Assembly (NCBI GenBank): GCA_029263455.1
Contig: JAJCXM010000038.1
Coordinates: forward strand, 62,001-126,000
Direction: 5' to 3'
Length of the DNA stretch: 64,000 bases
Source: Holophagae bacterium
Lineage (GTDB): Bacteria; Acidobacteriota; Holophagae; Acanthopleuribacterales; Acanthopleuribacteraceae
In this document: positions 47,467 through 56,331 of the stretch, piece after piece
Position numbering within the stretch: the first letter of the stretch is position 1
Layout: each line of letters opens with the position of its first letter
Translations under genes and position numbers: made by a program
Notes under the pieces: generated by a model
Databases searched by the model: none
What the model saw: the letters and a program-made list of their open reading frames with translations, nothing else
Told to the model about the DNA's origin: nothing

Positions 47467-47519
47467 TCACCCTATTCAAGTGGGCCTAGTTGCCTTTTAG
47501 TCCATAAGAATCGTAAGAA

Positions 47520-47551
47520 ACCGGCCGAGTTTGTTCTCGGTCGGTTTTTTT
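47520..47551 (+). terminator. intrinsic terminator of hcp copy 1
   Basis: CCGGCCGAG and CTCGGTCGG form a nine-base stem (one G-U pair) with a six-base loop, followed directly by seven T. This is a textbook rho-independent terminator. Confidence 0.9.
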
Positions 47552-47589
47552 GCATTGAGTAGGCAAGTTTGGCTAATGGGCTAGAGTTA

Positions 47590-48225
47590 CTAACTTGGTT
47601 CAGTCTCATACAAGTTGATCGAAAGGTTGATGTACGACTGAACATACGTTGTGAGCCGCTGTTCTTCGCCGACGGGTAATACGTAACTTAACGCTTCCAG
47701 GGCTGCATCTTCACCAATAAGCCGCCAAATCATCCAAGTTGCCAGCAAGGCGGCTGACAAACAGCCTCCGGCTGTGCCTACATTTCCCTGAGCGTAAAAT
47801 GGGCGGGCCAAGACTTTTACGCCATACTTCTCTAAGTATGATTTTGTAAATGAATCGGTGCAGGCTTCGCCCGAATCTAATAAACCAAGTTTGGCTAACA
47901 TCAATGTGCCCGAACACTGAGCACCTACGATCTGTCGCTGTGGATCGATGCTCAGACGAGACATTACCGAATCGTCTTGGACCCACTTTTGGGTCATGGT
48001 TCCACTACCAACCAGAACCGCGTCGGCCGACTTCATGAAGTCAATGGACGCCTGGGCTTGGATGCAAACACCGTTCATGGATGTGACATTTGGCGTTAGA
48101 CAGGTGATCTTTGCAAATAACCCCAAATGATTGCAACGATTTATCATATTAAGGGCAATGAATGAGTCAATCTCATTGAAACCCTCAAAAGTTAGGATGG
48201 CGACGTTTAGGTCATCCTTTTTCAT
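47590..48225 (-). CDS. DJ-1/PfpI family protein
   Basis: The 211-residue protein has the DJ-1/PfpI fold pattern: VAILTFEGFNEIDSF at the start, VLVGSG, the nucleophile elbow VGAQCSGTLMLAKLG with its Cys, and GGCLSAALLATWMI near the end. Members include deglycase-like enzymes, amidases and transcription factor domains; function here is open. It lies between the two hcp genes on the opposite strand and its coding sequence is not shared with them. Confidence 0.85.
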   Translation of the reverse strand: MKKDDLNVAILTFEGFNEIDSFIALNMINRCNHLGLFAKITCLTPNVTSMNGVCIQAQASIDFMKSADAVLVGSGTMTQKWVQDDSVMSRLSIDPQRQIVGAQCSGTLMLAKLGLLDSGEACTDSFTKSYLEKYGVKVLARPFYAQGNVGTAGGCLSAALLATWMIWRLIGEDAALEALSYVLPVGEEQRLTTYVQSYINLSINLYETEPS

Positions 48226-48597
48226 ATCGTAATCCTCACCTGAGTGTTTTTCGAGATCGCAAGCGATTGCTAGACAACCAGACTAACACGATCATTGTTG
48301 GTGCGAAATTTATTGGATTGAATTGACGGCTCTGTATCATTCTTTTTCTTGACCGGGGCCTCGCCCTTATTTCGGCAAGAACCCGAGCAGAAAGCCGTGA
48401 AATGTAACTGTGACCGTGGCACTGTTGGCTCACCCTAATGGGGTCGTTCTATTCGGCTAACAGAATCACTGCTAACCAGATCAAGACTAATGATAATGAT
48501 CGACTCTCTCCATTGACTTGTTGTGGTATGGCAGGGTCCAACATAGGGCCTGATGTGAACAGTCGGACGAAATCGCACCAGAGCCCTCAAAAAAGCG
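48226..48597. other. non-coding stretch between DJ-1 gene and hcp copy 2 operator
   Basis: These 370 bases contain no convincing gene. They include the upstream region of the divergent DJ-1 gene. I see no recognisable repeat or element in them. Confidence 0.5.
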
Positions 48598-48661
48598 TGT
48601 GCTAGCTCACAGCTTTGTCAAAGCTGTTCGTCATCTCGAACGAGTGATTGATATTCGGAAC
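48598..48661 (+). promoter_or_regulatory. enhancer-like operator upstream of hcp copy 2
   Basis: The palindrome GTTCG-TCATCT-CGAAC (48626-48641) starts exactly 101 bases before the -24 element, the same distance as in copy 1, though the six central bases differ. TGTG...CACA (48598-48611) ends 14 bases before it, again as in copy 1. A degenerate second site (GATTG-N6-GGAAC) lies 20 bases downstream. Matching arms with diverged spacers point to a selected protein-binding site. Confidence 0.7.
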
Positions 48662-48726
48662 GGTTCATGAGGCGACAGAATTGACAATAATGACGTAAAC
48701 ATCTAAATACAAACGTTTTATGATTT

Positions 48727-48741
48727 TGGCACGGAACTCGC
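48727..48741 (+). promoter_or_regulatory. sigma54 (-24/-12) promoter of hcp copy 2
   Basis: TGGCACGGAACTCGC matches the -24 consensus TGGCACG exactly and has GC at -12 with the required ten-base gap between the GG and GC doublets. The conserved leader (GTACGAGGCAAA, then AAAGCCCGA) and AGGAGGTAA follow. Confidence 0.82.
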
Positions 48742-48793
48742 CTTTATAGAGAGGTACGAGGCAAAAAAAGCCCGATCTCAGGAGGTAAACCCC

Positions 48794-49264
48794 ATGTCAG
48801 TTTCTTCATATGCCAAAGTAGATGGAGTCCCAGGTCCCGCAAAAGGAAAAGGCGTTGACGAGCAAATCGAATGTTACGAGTTTCGTTACAGCGTCGAATT
48901 GCCCACAGATTTACGCGATGGCACCGTCACTGGTCGCCGTCAACATGGATTCTTTTCGATTGTCCACGAGTTGGATAAAGCCACACCATTATTTGCGAAA
49001 CATCTGTGCGAAAACCAAGAGGTTGCCAGTGTCGTCGTTTCGCATTTCAAACCAGACCCAAAAACAGGTGACATTGTTAAATACTTTGGTCACGAAATGA
49101 AAAAAGTGAAAGTTGTAGGCATCTCTTCTTGGAAGCCAAATACCTGCGATGACCATTCAAAGCGTTTCCGCGATATGGAAGAAGTTCGATTCATGTTCGA
49201 GGAAATCCTCTTCAAAGACGAAGAAGGCAACGAATACACCGATAAATGGGAATTAGGCGCTTAA
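48794..49264 (+). CDS. hcp: Hcp, type VI secretion tube protein, copy 2
   Basis: This 156-residue protein is about 94 percent identical by eye to copy 1; the changes are E8K, I45V, Y53F, a cluster at residues 77-82, three single changes after it, and one extra Ala at the end. Codons differ at many synonymous positions, so the duplication is not recent and the protein is under purifying selection. It has its own sigma54 promoter and operator. GGAGG lies eight bases before the ATG. Its role is as for copy 1: structural tube protein or effector carrier. Confidence 0.88.
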   Translation: MSVSSYAKVDGVPGPAKGKGVDEQIECYEFRYSVELPTDLRDGTVTGRRQHGFFSIVHELDKATPLFAKHLCENQEVASVVVSHFKPDPKTGDIVKYFGHEMKKVKVVGISSWKPNTCDDHSKRFRDMEEVRFMFEEILFKDEEGNEYTDKWELGA

Positions 49265-49297
49265 TTCCTAGCTACCAATTAGGCTAATATTTAACGG

Positions 49298-49326
49298 GGT
49301 GTCTTGGGTTCAATGCCTGAGACACC
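49298..49326. terminator. candidate terminator between hcp copy 2 and grx
   Basis: GGTGTCT and AGACACC form a perfect seven-base stem between two convergent genes. The loop is long (15 bases) and the T-run comes only ten bases later, so it is a modest candidate. Confidence 0.45.
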
Positions 49327-49339
49327 TCAATCTAGGTTT

Positions 49340-49621
49340 TTAAACCGGCGTGCGCTCCACTAACTCAGCTAGATCGCCGCGGCGAACCATGGCTTCTAAT
49401 TCTACGTAGCCGCCAATGGGTTGGCCTTTAACGAATATCTGAGGAACGGTATAACGCCCCGTTTGTTGAATAAGCCAAGAGCGAATATCAGACCGAGTAG
49501 AGATGTCATGTTCCTTAAATGGAATGTGGTTCTTTTCTAACAAACGTTTGGCTCTGACACAGTAAGAGCACATACGTGTAGAGAAGAGGACAACTGTTTC
49601 GAGATCGACAAATTCGCTCAT
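49340..49621 (-). CDS. glutaredoxin (dithiol, CSYC)
   Basis: A 93-residue glutaredoxin with active site [12 protein letters not shown], the TVPQIFVKG cis-proline motif and the GGYVELE glutathione-binding end. It reduces disulfides with glutathione or a similar thiol in the cytoplasm. The ATG overlaps the pckA stop (ATGA), an unusual partner for translational coupling. Confidence 0.92.
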   Translation of the reverse strand: MSEFVDLETVVLFSTRMCSYCVRAKRLLEKNHIPFKEHDISTRSDIRSWLIQQTGRYTVPQIFVKGQPIGGYVELEAMVRRGDLAELVERTPV

Positions 49622-51183
49622 GCGGGACCGTGTGCGGTGAATTCTCCCGGCTGTGGTTCGAATTCAGTGAAGTTCTTCTTAAAGAGACCAACCAGTCGTT
49701 CAGCTTTTTGCTGATATTCTTCAGCATTGGACCATGTTTTGATGGGATCCAAAATCGTAGCATCGACGCCAGCCAACGAATTCGGCACTTCAAACCCAAA
49801 ATATGGATCTTTCCTGAAACTTGATGATTCGATGGATCCATCGAGTATGGCCGTAATCATACGTCGTGTTGATGTTAGGTTCATTCGATGGCCAACGCCA
49901 TATGGTCCGCCGGTCCAGCCAGTATTCACCAAATAGGCATTGGCTTGGTGTTTACGCATTTTTTCGCCTAGAAGGGTCGCGTAAACGGTTGGATGTAGTG
50001 GCAAGAACGGAGCTCCAAAGCAACTCGAAAAAGTTGCGGTAGGTTCGGTCACGCCGAGTTCGGTGCCTGCGACCTTTGCCGTATAGCCAGATAAGAAATG
50101 ATACATCGCTTGCCCTGGCGTTAGTTTAGCCACCGGTGGCATGACTCCAAAAGCATCACATGTTAGGAAGATGATGGTTTTAGGGTGACCTGCGCGCGAC
50201 GGCATCAAGGCGTTGTCTATATGATGAATAGGGTAGGAAACGCGAGTGTTTTCCGTAATGGCTTTGCTTTCAAAATCAATGACACGTGTTTCCTCATCAA
50301 AAACAACGTTCTCTAAAAGAGCGCCAAATCTAATCGCGCGCCAAATATCTGGCTCTTTCTCTTCGGTAAGGCCGATACATTTCGCGTAGCAGCCGCCTTC
50401 AAAATTGAAGATACCGTTTTCGGACCAGCCGTGCTCGTCGTCGCCAATAAGTTCTCGATTGGGATCAGCAGAGAGCGTGGTTTTACCGGTGCCCGAAAGA
50501 CCAAAAAATAGTGCGACGTCGCCGTCGTTCCCTACGTTGGCTGAACAATGCATACTCAAGACACTTCGTAGTGGAAGCTGGTAATTGAGCACGCTGAAGA
50601 TACCTTTTTTCATTTCACCGGCATACATGGTTCCGCCGATAATGGCGAGTCCTTTGGCCAAATGAAAGACAACAAAAACTTCGCTTCTCAGCCCCAATTC
50701 TTCATAGTCATCGGCGGTAAGATCGCAGGCATTGAGAATGGTGAATGCGGGTTTATGATCACGTAACTCGTCGGCACTTGGCCGAATAAACATGTTATTG
50801 GCGAAATGGGCATGCCAAGCTTTTTGGGTCACAATACGCATAGGAAGCTGATAGTCAAGGTCAGCACCAGCAAAGCCGTCAAAGACGTAAAGGTCCGAAC
50901 CATCTAGTCCTTTGACAACCTTATCGAGTAGGCGGTCAAAGACGGATTCATCGATCTTTTGGTTAACCGATCCCCACCATATGTTTTGGTTTGATGTTGG
51001 CTCGTCAACAAAATATTTATCCTTAGGCGAACGACCGGTAAAACGACCCGTTTTGCACATGGTCGCGCCGCCCATGCCGATGACGCCTTCCTTGTTTGCG
51101 ATCGTATGCTCCACCAGTTTCTCGACCGGTAGGTTGTGATAAAGATTTCCAGGATTTAGACCAAATCTTTCGAGACCCTTCAT
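49618..51183 (-). CDS. pckA: phosphoenolpyruvate carboxykinase (ATP)
   Basis: PckA turns oxaloacetate and ATP into phosphoenolpyruvate, the entry to gluconeogenesis. The protein has the kinase-1a P-loop [11 protein letters not shown], metal-binding [29 protein letters not shown] and [13 protein letters not shown], all diagnostic of the ATP-dependent type. I start at the ATG at 51183 with GAGGA eight bases upstream, giving 521 residues; a longer frame at 51219 adds 12 residues without a ribosome binding site. With sdhCAB it shows an oxidative, gluconeogenic metabolism. Confidence 0.96.
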   Translation of the reverse strand: MKGLERFGLNPGNLYHNLPVEKLVEHTIANKEGVIGMGGATMCKTGRFTGRSPKDKYFVDEPTSNQNIWWGSVNQKIDESVFDRLLDKVVKGLDGSDLYVFDGFAGADLDYQLPMRIVTQKAWHAHFANNMFIRPSADELRDHKPAFTILNACDLTADDYEELGLRSEVFVVFHLAKGLAIIGGTMYAGEMKKGIFSVLNYQLPLRSVLSMHCSANVGNDGDVALFFGLSGTGKTTLSADPNRELIGDDEHGWSENGIFNFEGGCYAKCIGLTEEKEPDIWRAIRFGALLENVVFDEETRVIDFESKAITENTRVSYPIHHIDNALMPSRAGHPKTIIFLTCDAFGVMPPVAKLTPGQAMYHFLSGYTAKVAGTELGVTEPTATFSSCFGAPFLPLHPTVYATLLGEKMRKHQANAYLVNTGWTGGPYGVGHRMNLTSTRRMITAILDGSIESSSFRKDPYFGFEVPNSLAGVDATILDPIKTWSNAEEYQQKAERLVGLFKKNFTEFEPQPGEFTAHGPA

Positions 51184-51334
51184 GATGCCATCCTCATTGT
51201 GTGACTGGTGGCGACTCAAGTCGCACGTGTCTGTATAAGAGTTGTGAGAAACGATGCGATGGTAACTGCGTTTGGCAAATCGTCAAAAAAAAACGCATCA
51301 AGAATGCTGTATCCCATCGCTTCTTGTGGGTCGT

Positions 51335-51411
<77 letters not shown>

Positions 51412-51500
51412 TCAACCCGGCGTATCCTAACACCACCCTCGTGAACATGTCAACGTGGTAAGATCGGGATTCTATTCAAACGCTGATGGTTGGGTAAACT

Positions 51501-52280
51501 GTGGCTCGTATCGTTACATTGACGACCGACTTTGGCACGACAGACGGCTACGTGGCTGCCATGAAAGGCGTGATTCTCAGCGAAGTACACGACTGCCAAT
51601 TGGTGGATGTCAGTCACTCTGTTCCGCCTCAACAAATTCGAGCGGCAGCGTATATTTGTGGGCAGGCACTGCCCATGTTCCCGAGTGATGCGTTACATAT
51701 TGTTGTGGTCGATCCTGGTGTTGGAAGCCGGCGCCGTATTTTGCTTGCCGAATCTGCGTGTGGTTTGGTGATGGCGCCTGATAACGGATTTCTGTCGTTG
51801 TTGTCTCAGTTTATTGAGCTGGGCGCGTGTCGATCTGTTGAGAACAGAAAGTGGTTCCGGGTCTCGGTAAGTCGAAGTTTTCACGGCAGGGATATTTTTG
51901 CACCTGTCGCTTGCCAACTGCTGCTTGGCGGTCGGTTGGAAGAGGTAGGGCCCATTGTGAATGATGCAGCGACCTGCTCGTGGCCTCAACAGCACGTGAC
52001 GGCGCTTAGCTGCCGCGGTGAGGTGATCCACATCGATCACTTTGGTAACTTGATAACCAATATTTCTTTTAATGAAAAACATGAGGGCGGCACGGTTCGA
52101 GTGACCGATTACAAACAGCCAATCCGATTGATCCAGAACTATGCGCAAGGCGAAGAGGGCGAAGTTACCGCACTGTGGGGCAGTGGCCAGTATTTAGAAA
52201 TCGTTGTCAAGAATGGTCATGCAGCAAGGCAACTGGATGCAGCTATTGGTTTACAGGTCGAGTTGGATAAATCGCAATGA
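51501..52280 (+). CDS. SAM hydroxide adenosyltransferase (DUF62) family protein
   Basis: The 259-residue protein belongs to the family that splits S-adenosylmethionine with hydroxide to adenosine and methionine, related to fluorinase and chlorinase. It starts IVTLTTDFGTTDGYVAAMKG with the conserved Asp-Phe-Gly and Asp, and shows VVDPGVGS, APDNGFLS, FHGRDIFAPVA and IDHFGNLITN, all family motifs. There is no 23-residue fluorinase-type loop visible. The start is GTG. It is coupled to thpR. Confidence 0.9.
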   Translation: MARIVTLTTDFGTTDGYVAAMKGVILSEVHDCQLVDVSHSVPPQQIRAAAYICGQALPMFPSDALHIVVVDPGVGSRRRILLAESACGLVMAPDNGFLSLLSQFIELGACRSVENRKWFRVSVSRSFHGRDIFAPVACQLLLGGRLEEVGPIVNDAATCSWPQQHVTALSCRGEVIHIDHFGNLITNISFNEKHEGGTVRVTDYKQPIRLIQNYAQGEEGEVTALWGSGQYLEIVVKNGHAARQLDAAIGLQVELDKSQ

Positions 52281-52831
52281 GGGCAGCCAATTTTTTTGTC
52301 GCTTTCCCTGTCCGGGTTGGCGACTGGTGGCAAAGATGTTGGCCTGATGTCCCTGTCGGCTTTCGACTGTTCAAGCCTCAGGATCTTCATTTGACACTCG
52401 CTTTTTTGGGGCCTTTGAATTTACGTCACCAAATTGATGTCGAGAAACTAGTTCAAGAAACGCGTTCTGAAATGCATTCCGTTTCCTTTTCTGGCTTGAT
52501 CGCGTTGCCAAATCGACATCGGTTCTCAGTTCTATCTCTAGAATTGCGAAGAGGTAGGGAACAATTCGTAAAAATTATTACAAATCTGCGGCACCGTTTT
52601 CTAGAGGCAGCAGATCGTCCGCCAGACAGCCGTAGCGTGCTTCCTCATGTCACGATCGGCCGAGCAATTAAATCTCTCAGACCCGCTGATAGACTGGATT
52701 TGATTGAGTGGGCGGAAAATGTTGAGGTGCCCACTCAAGAGGTAAAATTGGATCGGTTAGCTTTGTATACCTGGGCGGATGACCGACAAATTCAACAGTT
52801 CAAAATCGTGTGCCAGAACCGATCTAACTAG
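52277..52831 (+). CDS. thpR: RNA 2',3'-cyclic phosphodiesterase
   Basis: A 184-residue 2H phosphoesterase with the two HxT motifs HLTLAFLG and HVTIGRA. ThpR opens RNA 2',3'-cyclic phosphates and was long called 2'-5' RNA ligase. Key surrounding residues (LHLTLAFLGP, PHVTIGR) are intact. The ATG overlaps the DUF62 stop (ATGA). Confidence 0.92.
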   Translation: MRAANFFVAFPVRVGDWWQRCWPDVPVGFRLFKPQDLHLTLAFLGPLNLRHQIDVEKLVQETRSEMHSVSFSGLIALPNRHRFSVLSLELRRGREQFVKIITNLRHRFLEAADRPPDSRSVLPHVTIGRAIKSLRPADRLDLIEWAENVEVPTQEVKLDRLALYTWADDRQIQQFKIVCQNRSN

Positions 52832-52966
52832 ACTAACCACAATTTATTACCAATTATTTGTCGTCCGGGTGTTAAAATTTGGCAAATCTAGCCGATACAT
52901 CAATTAATGGCACAAACGGATCGGTAGCGATCCGAATCCCTTGGAGTCACAACGATAGGGTTACCT

Positions 52967-54850
52967 ATGGGCAATGAGATCAGCGCGCGGATCTTGATTG
53001 TGGATGACAATATTGCTATCCACAACGATTTCAAAAAAGTCTTGGCACAAGACAAAATTTTTGGTGAAAACGAATTCAAATCGTTAGAACGCGAATTGTT
53101 CTCGGATGACATCAACGAGAGCGAAGATGAGGTTGAAACGCCAGTTTACGAAGTAGACTCCGCTTTTCAAGGTCAAGAAGCGTTGCAGATGGTCGAAAAG
53201 GCAACCTTAGAAGACCGTCCCTACGCCCTTGTGTTTATGGATGTCCGCATGCCGCCTGGCTGGGATGGTATAAAAACGATTTCCAAAATTTGGGACCGAT
53301 ATTCTGATATCGAAATGGTGATTTGTACCGCGTATTCAGATTACTCGTGGGAAAAAATAATACAGGAATTGGGAACGACCGATCGTCTCTTGTTCCTACG
53401 CAAGCCTTTTGATACGACGGCCGTCAAACAGATGGCATTGTCGCTAACACGTAAATGGAATTTGCATCGCCAGGCTTTGCAGTATGTCAACCAATTGGAA
53501 ACTGAAATAAGCGAGCGCCGTCGATCTGAAGAAAGGCTCGATTATTTAGCTCATCATGACGTCTTGACGAACTTGGCCAACCGTACGCAATTCAATAGTC
53601 GCTTACATCAAGCTATTCAACTAGCAAAAGCTGAAGAGTCTGGTTTAGCTGTCTTTTTTGTCGACCTCGACCGGTTCAAGGAGATTAATGACACACTTGG
53701 CTACCACAACGGCGATTTGATCTTGCAGCAAATGGCTCGCAGATTAATTCAACTCATAAGCGGTCGCGGCATAGTCGCGCGCTTTGGAGGTGACGAGTTT
53801 GCGGTAGTCATTCCGGGTGTTTCTACTCACGAAGCCGCCGTTGAAGAGGCGCGAGCCATCCATGATGCACTGGAACCACTATTTGACGTGGACGAATTAC
53901 AGCTAGAAGTGAGAGCCAGCATTGGCATCGTGCTTTATCCGGTTCATGGCGAAGATGCCGATACGCTGATGCGACGTGCAGACATGACCATGTCGATTGC
54001 AAAAACATCCGATCCAGGATTCACTTTTTATGATCCAAACTTCGATCATTATAGTGCCAAGAGGCTCACCCTACTGGGTGAGCTTCGTGCGGCAATCACG
54101 CTGGATGAATTATGTATCTACTATCAGCCGAAAATGGAAATGGCTTCTGGCCAGGTGATTGGATTTGAAGCCCTGATCCGATGGAACCATGGGAAACACG
54201 GATTGTTGTCACCGGCAGAATTCATTCCATTGGCTGAACGCAGTGGGCTCATAAAGCCGATTTCGCTTTGGGTCATCAAAGAAGTGTCAAACCATTGGAG
54301 TCAATGGAGCAAAGCGGGAATGGACGTTTCTATTTCTGTCAACCTATCCGCTCGTGACTTACTCGACTCAAACTTGCCAGACAAGATTATTAGGATCATT
54401 GAAGCTGGTACCATGGACCCTAAACGGTTAATTCTTGAAATTACCGAAAGTGCGATGATGGAAGATCCAGAACAGGCCAAGCAGATCCTTTCCGAATTCA
54501 GTCGCTTAGGTATTAGGATGTCTATTGATGACTTCGGTACCGGCTATTCTTCGTTGGCATACCTTAAGCGCTTGCCGGTTGACGAAATAAAGATAGACCA
54601 ATCATTTGTCTTTGACATGTGTGTTAACAGTGACGACGCTAATATTGTTAAGTCGACAATTGATTTGGGACATACGCTTGGCCTTCAGGTTGCCGCTGAA
54701 GGGGTTGAAAACGAAGAAACATGGAATATGTTGCACGAGTTGGGTTGTGATATTGCTCAAGGATTCTGGATGGGTACCCCTTTACCATTTGATGATGTCG
54801 AAGAGTGGATGCAAACCTCGAGATGGGGCCTCACGGGTGATCGTCGATAA
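52967..54850 (+). CDS. receiver-GGDEF-EAL protein (c-di-GMP turnover)
   Basis: Residues 5-165 are a receiver-like domain (ILIVDDN, phospho-acceptor Asp in VFMDVRMP, CTAYSDY, and KPFD). A short coiled coil leads to a GGDEF domain with intact RFGGDEF (about residue 275), and an EAL domain with GFEALIRW, NLSARDL, LEITESAMM, DDFGTGYSS and KIDQSF, so both diguanylate cyclase and phosphodiesterase active sites look complete. No RxxD inhibitory site precedes GGDEF. It probably adjusts c-di-GMP in response to phosphorylation, maybe by the histidine kinase that follows 48 bases downstream. Confidence 0.93.
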   Translation: MGNEISARILIVDDNIAIHNDFKKVLAQDKIFGENEFKSLERELFSDDINESEDEVETPVYEVDSAFQGQEALQMVEKATLEDRPYALVFMDVRMPPGWDGIKTISKIWDRYSDIEMVICTAYSDYSWEKIIQELGTTDRLLFLRKPFDTTAVKQMALSLTRKWNLHRQALQYVNQLETEISERRRSEERLDYLAHHDVLTNLANRTQFNSRLHQAIQLAKAEESGLAVFFVDLDRFKEINDTLGYHNGDLILQQMARRLIQLISGRGIVARFGGDEFAVVIPGVSTHEAAVEEARAIHDALEPLFDVDELQLEVRASIGIVLYPVHGEDADTLMRRADMTMSIAKTSDPGFTFYDPNFDHYSAKRLTLLGELRAAITLDELCIYYQPKMEMASGQVIGFEALIRWNHGKHGLLSPAEFIPLAERSGLIKPISLWVIKEVSNHWSQWSKAGMDVSISVNLSARDLLDSNLPDKIIRIIEAGTMDPKRLILEITESAMMEDPEQAKQILSEFSRLGIRMSIDDFGTGYSSLAYLKRLPVDEIKIDQSFVFDMCVNSDDANIVKSTIDLGHTLGLQVAAEGVENEETWNMLHELGCDIAQGFWMGTPLPFDDVEEWMQTSRWGLTGDRR

Positions 54851-54897
54851 CAGCTAGGTTTGGTATTGATCTTGCTCATCGACGCTTGAGGTGACTA

Positions 54898-56331
54898 ATG
54901 TCGTTACGCGTGCGTTTGGTCTTAATGTTTGGCGGATTGCTGGCGGTCTTTATGGCAGCGCAATGGATGTTAATCCGCAATTTTTCCATTGATCTGTCGA
55001 GCGAAATTGATCACGTTGCTTTTTCAATGGGTCGTGAAGTCATCTCCACTTTTTCGACTAATGCACATGGGTTTGAAAATCACGACGTTAACGTTAAGGC
55101 GACGGATGAAAACTCAGATCGCCATCAGGTTAGCGTCTTAATTGTGGCCAAACCTGACGAAGAAAATAACCAAATGCGCGTGAGAAAAGAAATCCAGTGG
55201 GTCCAGAATGACGAAGTGTGGGCGGATGAAAGAGTAACTCAATCGGATATCGCGCCCGGCGAGAATTCCTTTGAAATCGCGACAATTGATCTGTTTGTGG
55301 ATAGCGACACGCAAGACAACGCCGAATATTTAGTCATGAAGTCGCCCCTGATTGAGCGACGGATCCCTATTCCTAAGGGCGGCGTTCGCGATGCCGTAGG
55401 TCGCGTGTCGCAGCGCATGGTCTTAGGCTCACTAACGTTATTTTTGGCGGGTCTGTTGGCGGTGGGTTTTGTTTCACATCGTGTTTCTGCGCCCCTACGC
55501 GAATTGTCACAAGCCGCTCAATTGGTAGGGTCTGGGGCAATTGGAACCCAAGTTGCTACCGGCCGTTATCGAGGAGAGGAGGCTAGTGCGATCGATGCCT
55601 TTAATCACATGTCGCTGCGCTTGCAGGAGTTTGACGAGGAGTCTCGGATGCTGCGCCAGCGGCAAGCCTTGTCGGAATTGGGTGAAATTGCGCGCGGTTT
55701 AGCGCATACCATTCGCAACCCGCTTAACGCTATAGGGCTGTCAATGGACCAATTGGCTGCTTTAGCCAAAGACCAAGTAACCGCAAGCGAAATTGCGCAT
55801 GCAGGACGCCGCCAAATCCGACGTGTGGATCAATGGATCCGCTCATTCTTGGCATTGGCTAGTGATGGCGGGGAGATGGTTCAAGATGTCGATGTGGCTG
55901 TCCTTGTTCAAGAGGTTGTCCTCAACGCTGCTCAAGATAATCCAGGTAAAGTTGAATTCAAATTAGATCTCTCTCCCAAGCTAGCCAAGGTCAGTGGATT
56001 GGTACCAGAACTGCGAGCCGCGATCCATGCGCTGTTGATTAACGCCATTGAGGCATCGCCCCAAAATGGACGGGTTTCCTTGTGCCTCATTGAATTAGAT
56101 GATCGCATTCGATTGCAAATCGATGATGAAGGCGCAGGAGTTGCGAGCCATTTAAAAGACCGTCTGTTCACGCCTCACGTGACGACCAAGAGTCACGGCT
56201 CTGGGATGGGTCTGTTCTTGGCTCGCCGCATTATGAATAGCAAATATGGAGGAGATGTGACCTTAGAATCCAGATCGGACAAAGGCGCACGCGCTACGTT
56301 AACACTTCCTTTCACAGGTCGAAATTCATGA
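54898..56331 (+). CDS. membrane sensor histidine kinase
   Basis: The 477-residue protein has a membrane helix at about residues 6-22, a periplasmic domain of about 150 residues, a second helix at about 175-195, a HAMP linker, a HisKA domain with the phosphorylated His in RGLAHTIRNPLNAIGL, and a HATPase end with LINAIEASP, DEGAGV and GSGMGLFLARRI. The family phosphorylates response regulators on Asp. It is translationally coupled (ATGA) to the sigma54 activator gene, so the two form a pair. Confidence 0.93.
   Translation: MSLRVRLVLMFGGLLAVFMAAQWMLIRNFSIDLSSEIDHVAFSMGREVISTFSTNAHGFENHDVNVKATDENSDRHQVSVLIVAKPDEENNQMRVRKEIQWVQNDEVWADERVTQSDIAPGENSFEIATIDLFVDSDTQDNAEYLVMKSPLIERRIPIPKGGVRDAVGRVSQRMVLGSLTLFLAGLLAVGFVSHRVSAPLRELSQAAQLVGSGAIGTQVATGRYRGEEASAIDAFNHMSLRLQEFDEESRMLRQRQALSELGEIARGLAHTIRNPLNAIGLSMDQLAALAKDQVTASEIAHAGRRQIRRVDQWIRSFLALASDGGEMVQDVDVAVLVQEVVLNAAQDNPGKVEFKLDLSPKLAKVSGLVPELRAAIHALLINAIEASPQNGRVSLCLIELDDRIRLQIDDEGAGVASHLKDRLFTPHVTTKSHGSGMGLFLARRIMNSKYGGDVTLESRSDKGARATLTLPFTGRNS

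Larger units (their letters stand above)
46801..49264 (+). repeat. tandem duplication of the hcp gene with its control region
   Basis: Operator palindrome, sigma54 promoter, leader and coding sequence are each present twice (46801-47463 and 48598-49261) in the same order and the same spacing, with unrelated sequence and a DJ-1 gene between. The coding parts are far more alike than the spacer between operator and promoter. Confidence 0.8.

Noticed and set aside
48415-48432. Additional TGGCAC site as a third sigma54 promoter
   Set aside because: The GC doublet is not at the required distance from the GG doublet.
46801-49264. hcp pair as a mobile element or composite transposon
   Set aside because: No transposase, terminal inverted repeats or target-site duplication were seen; the repeats are gene plus promoter only.
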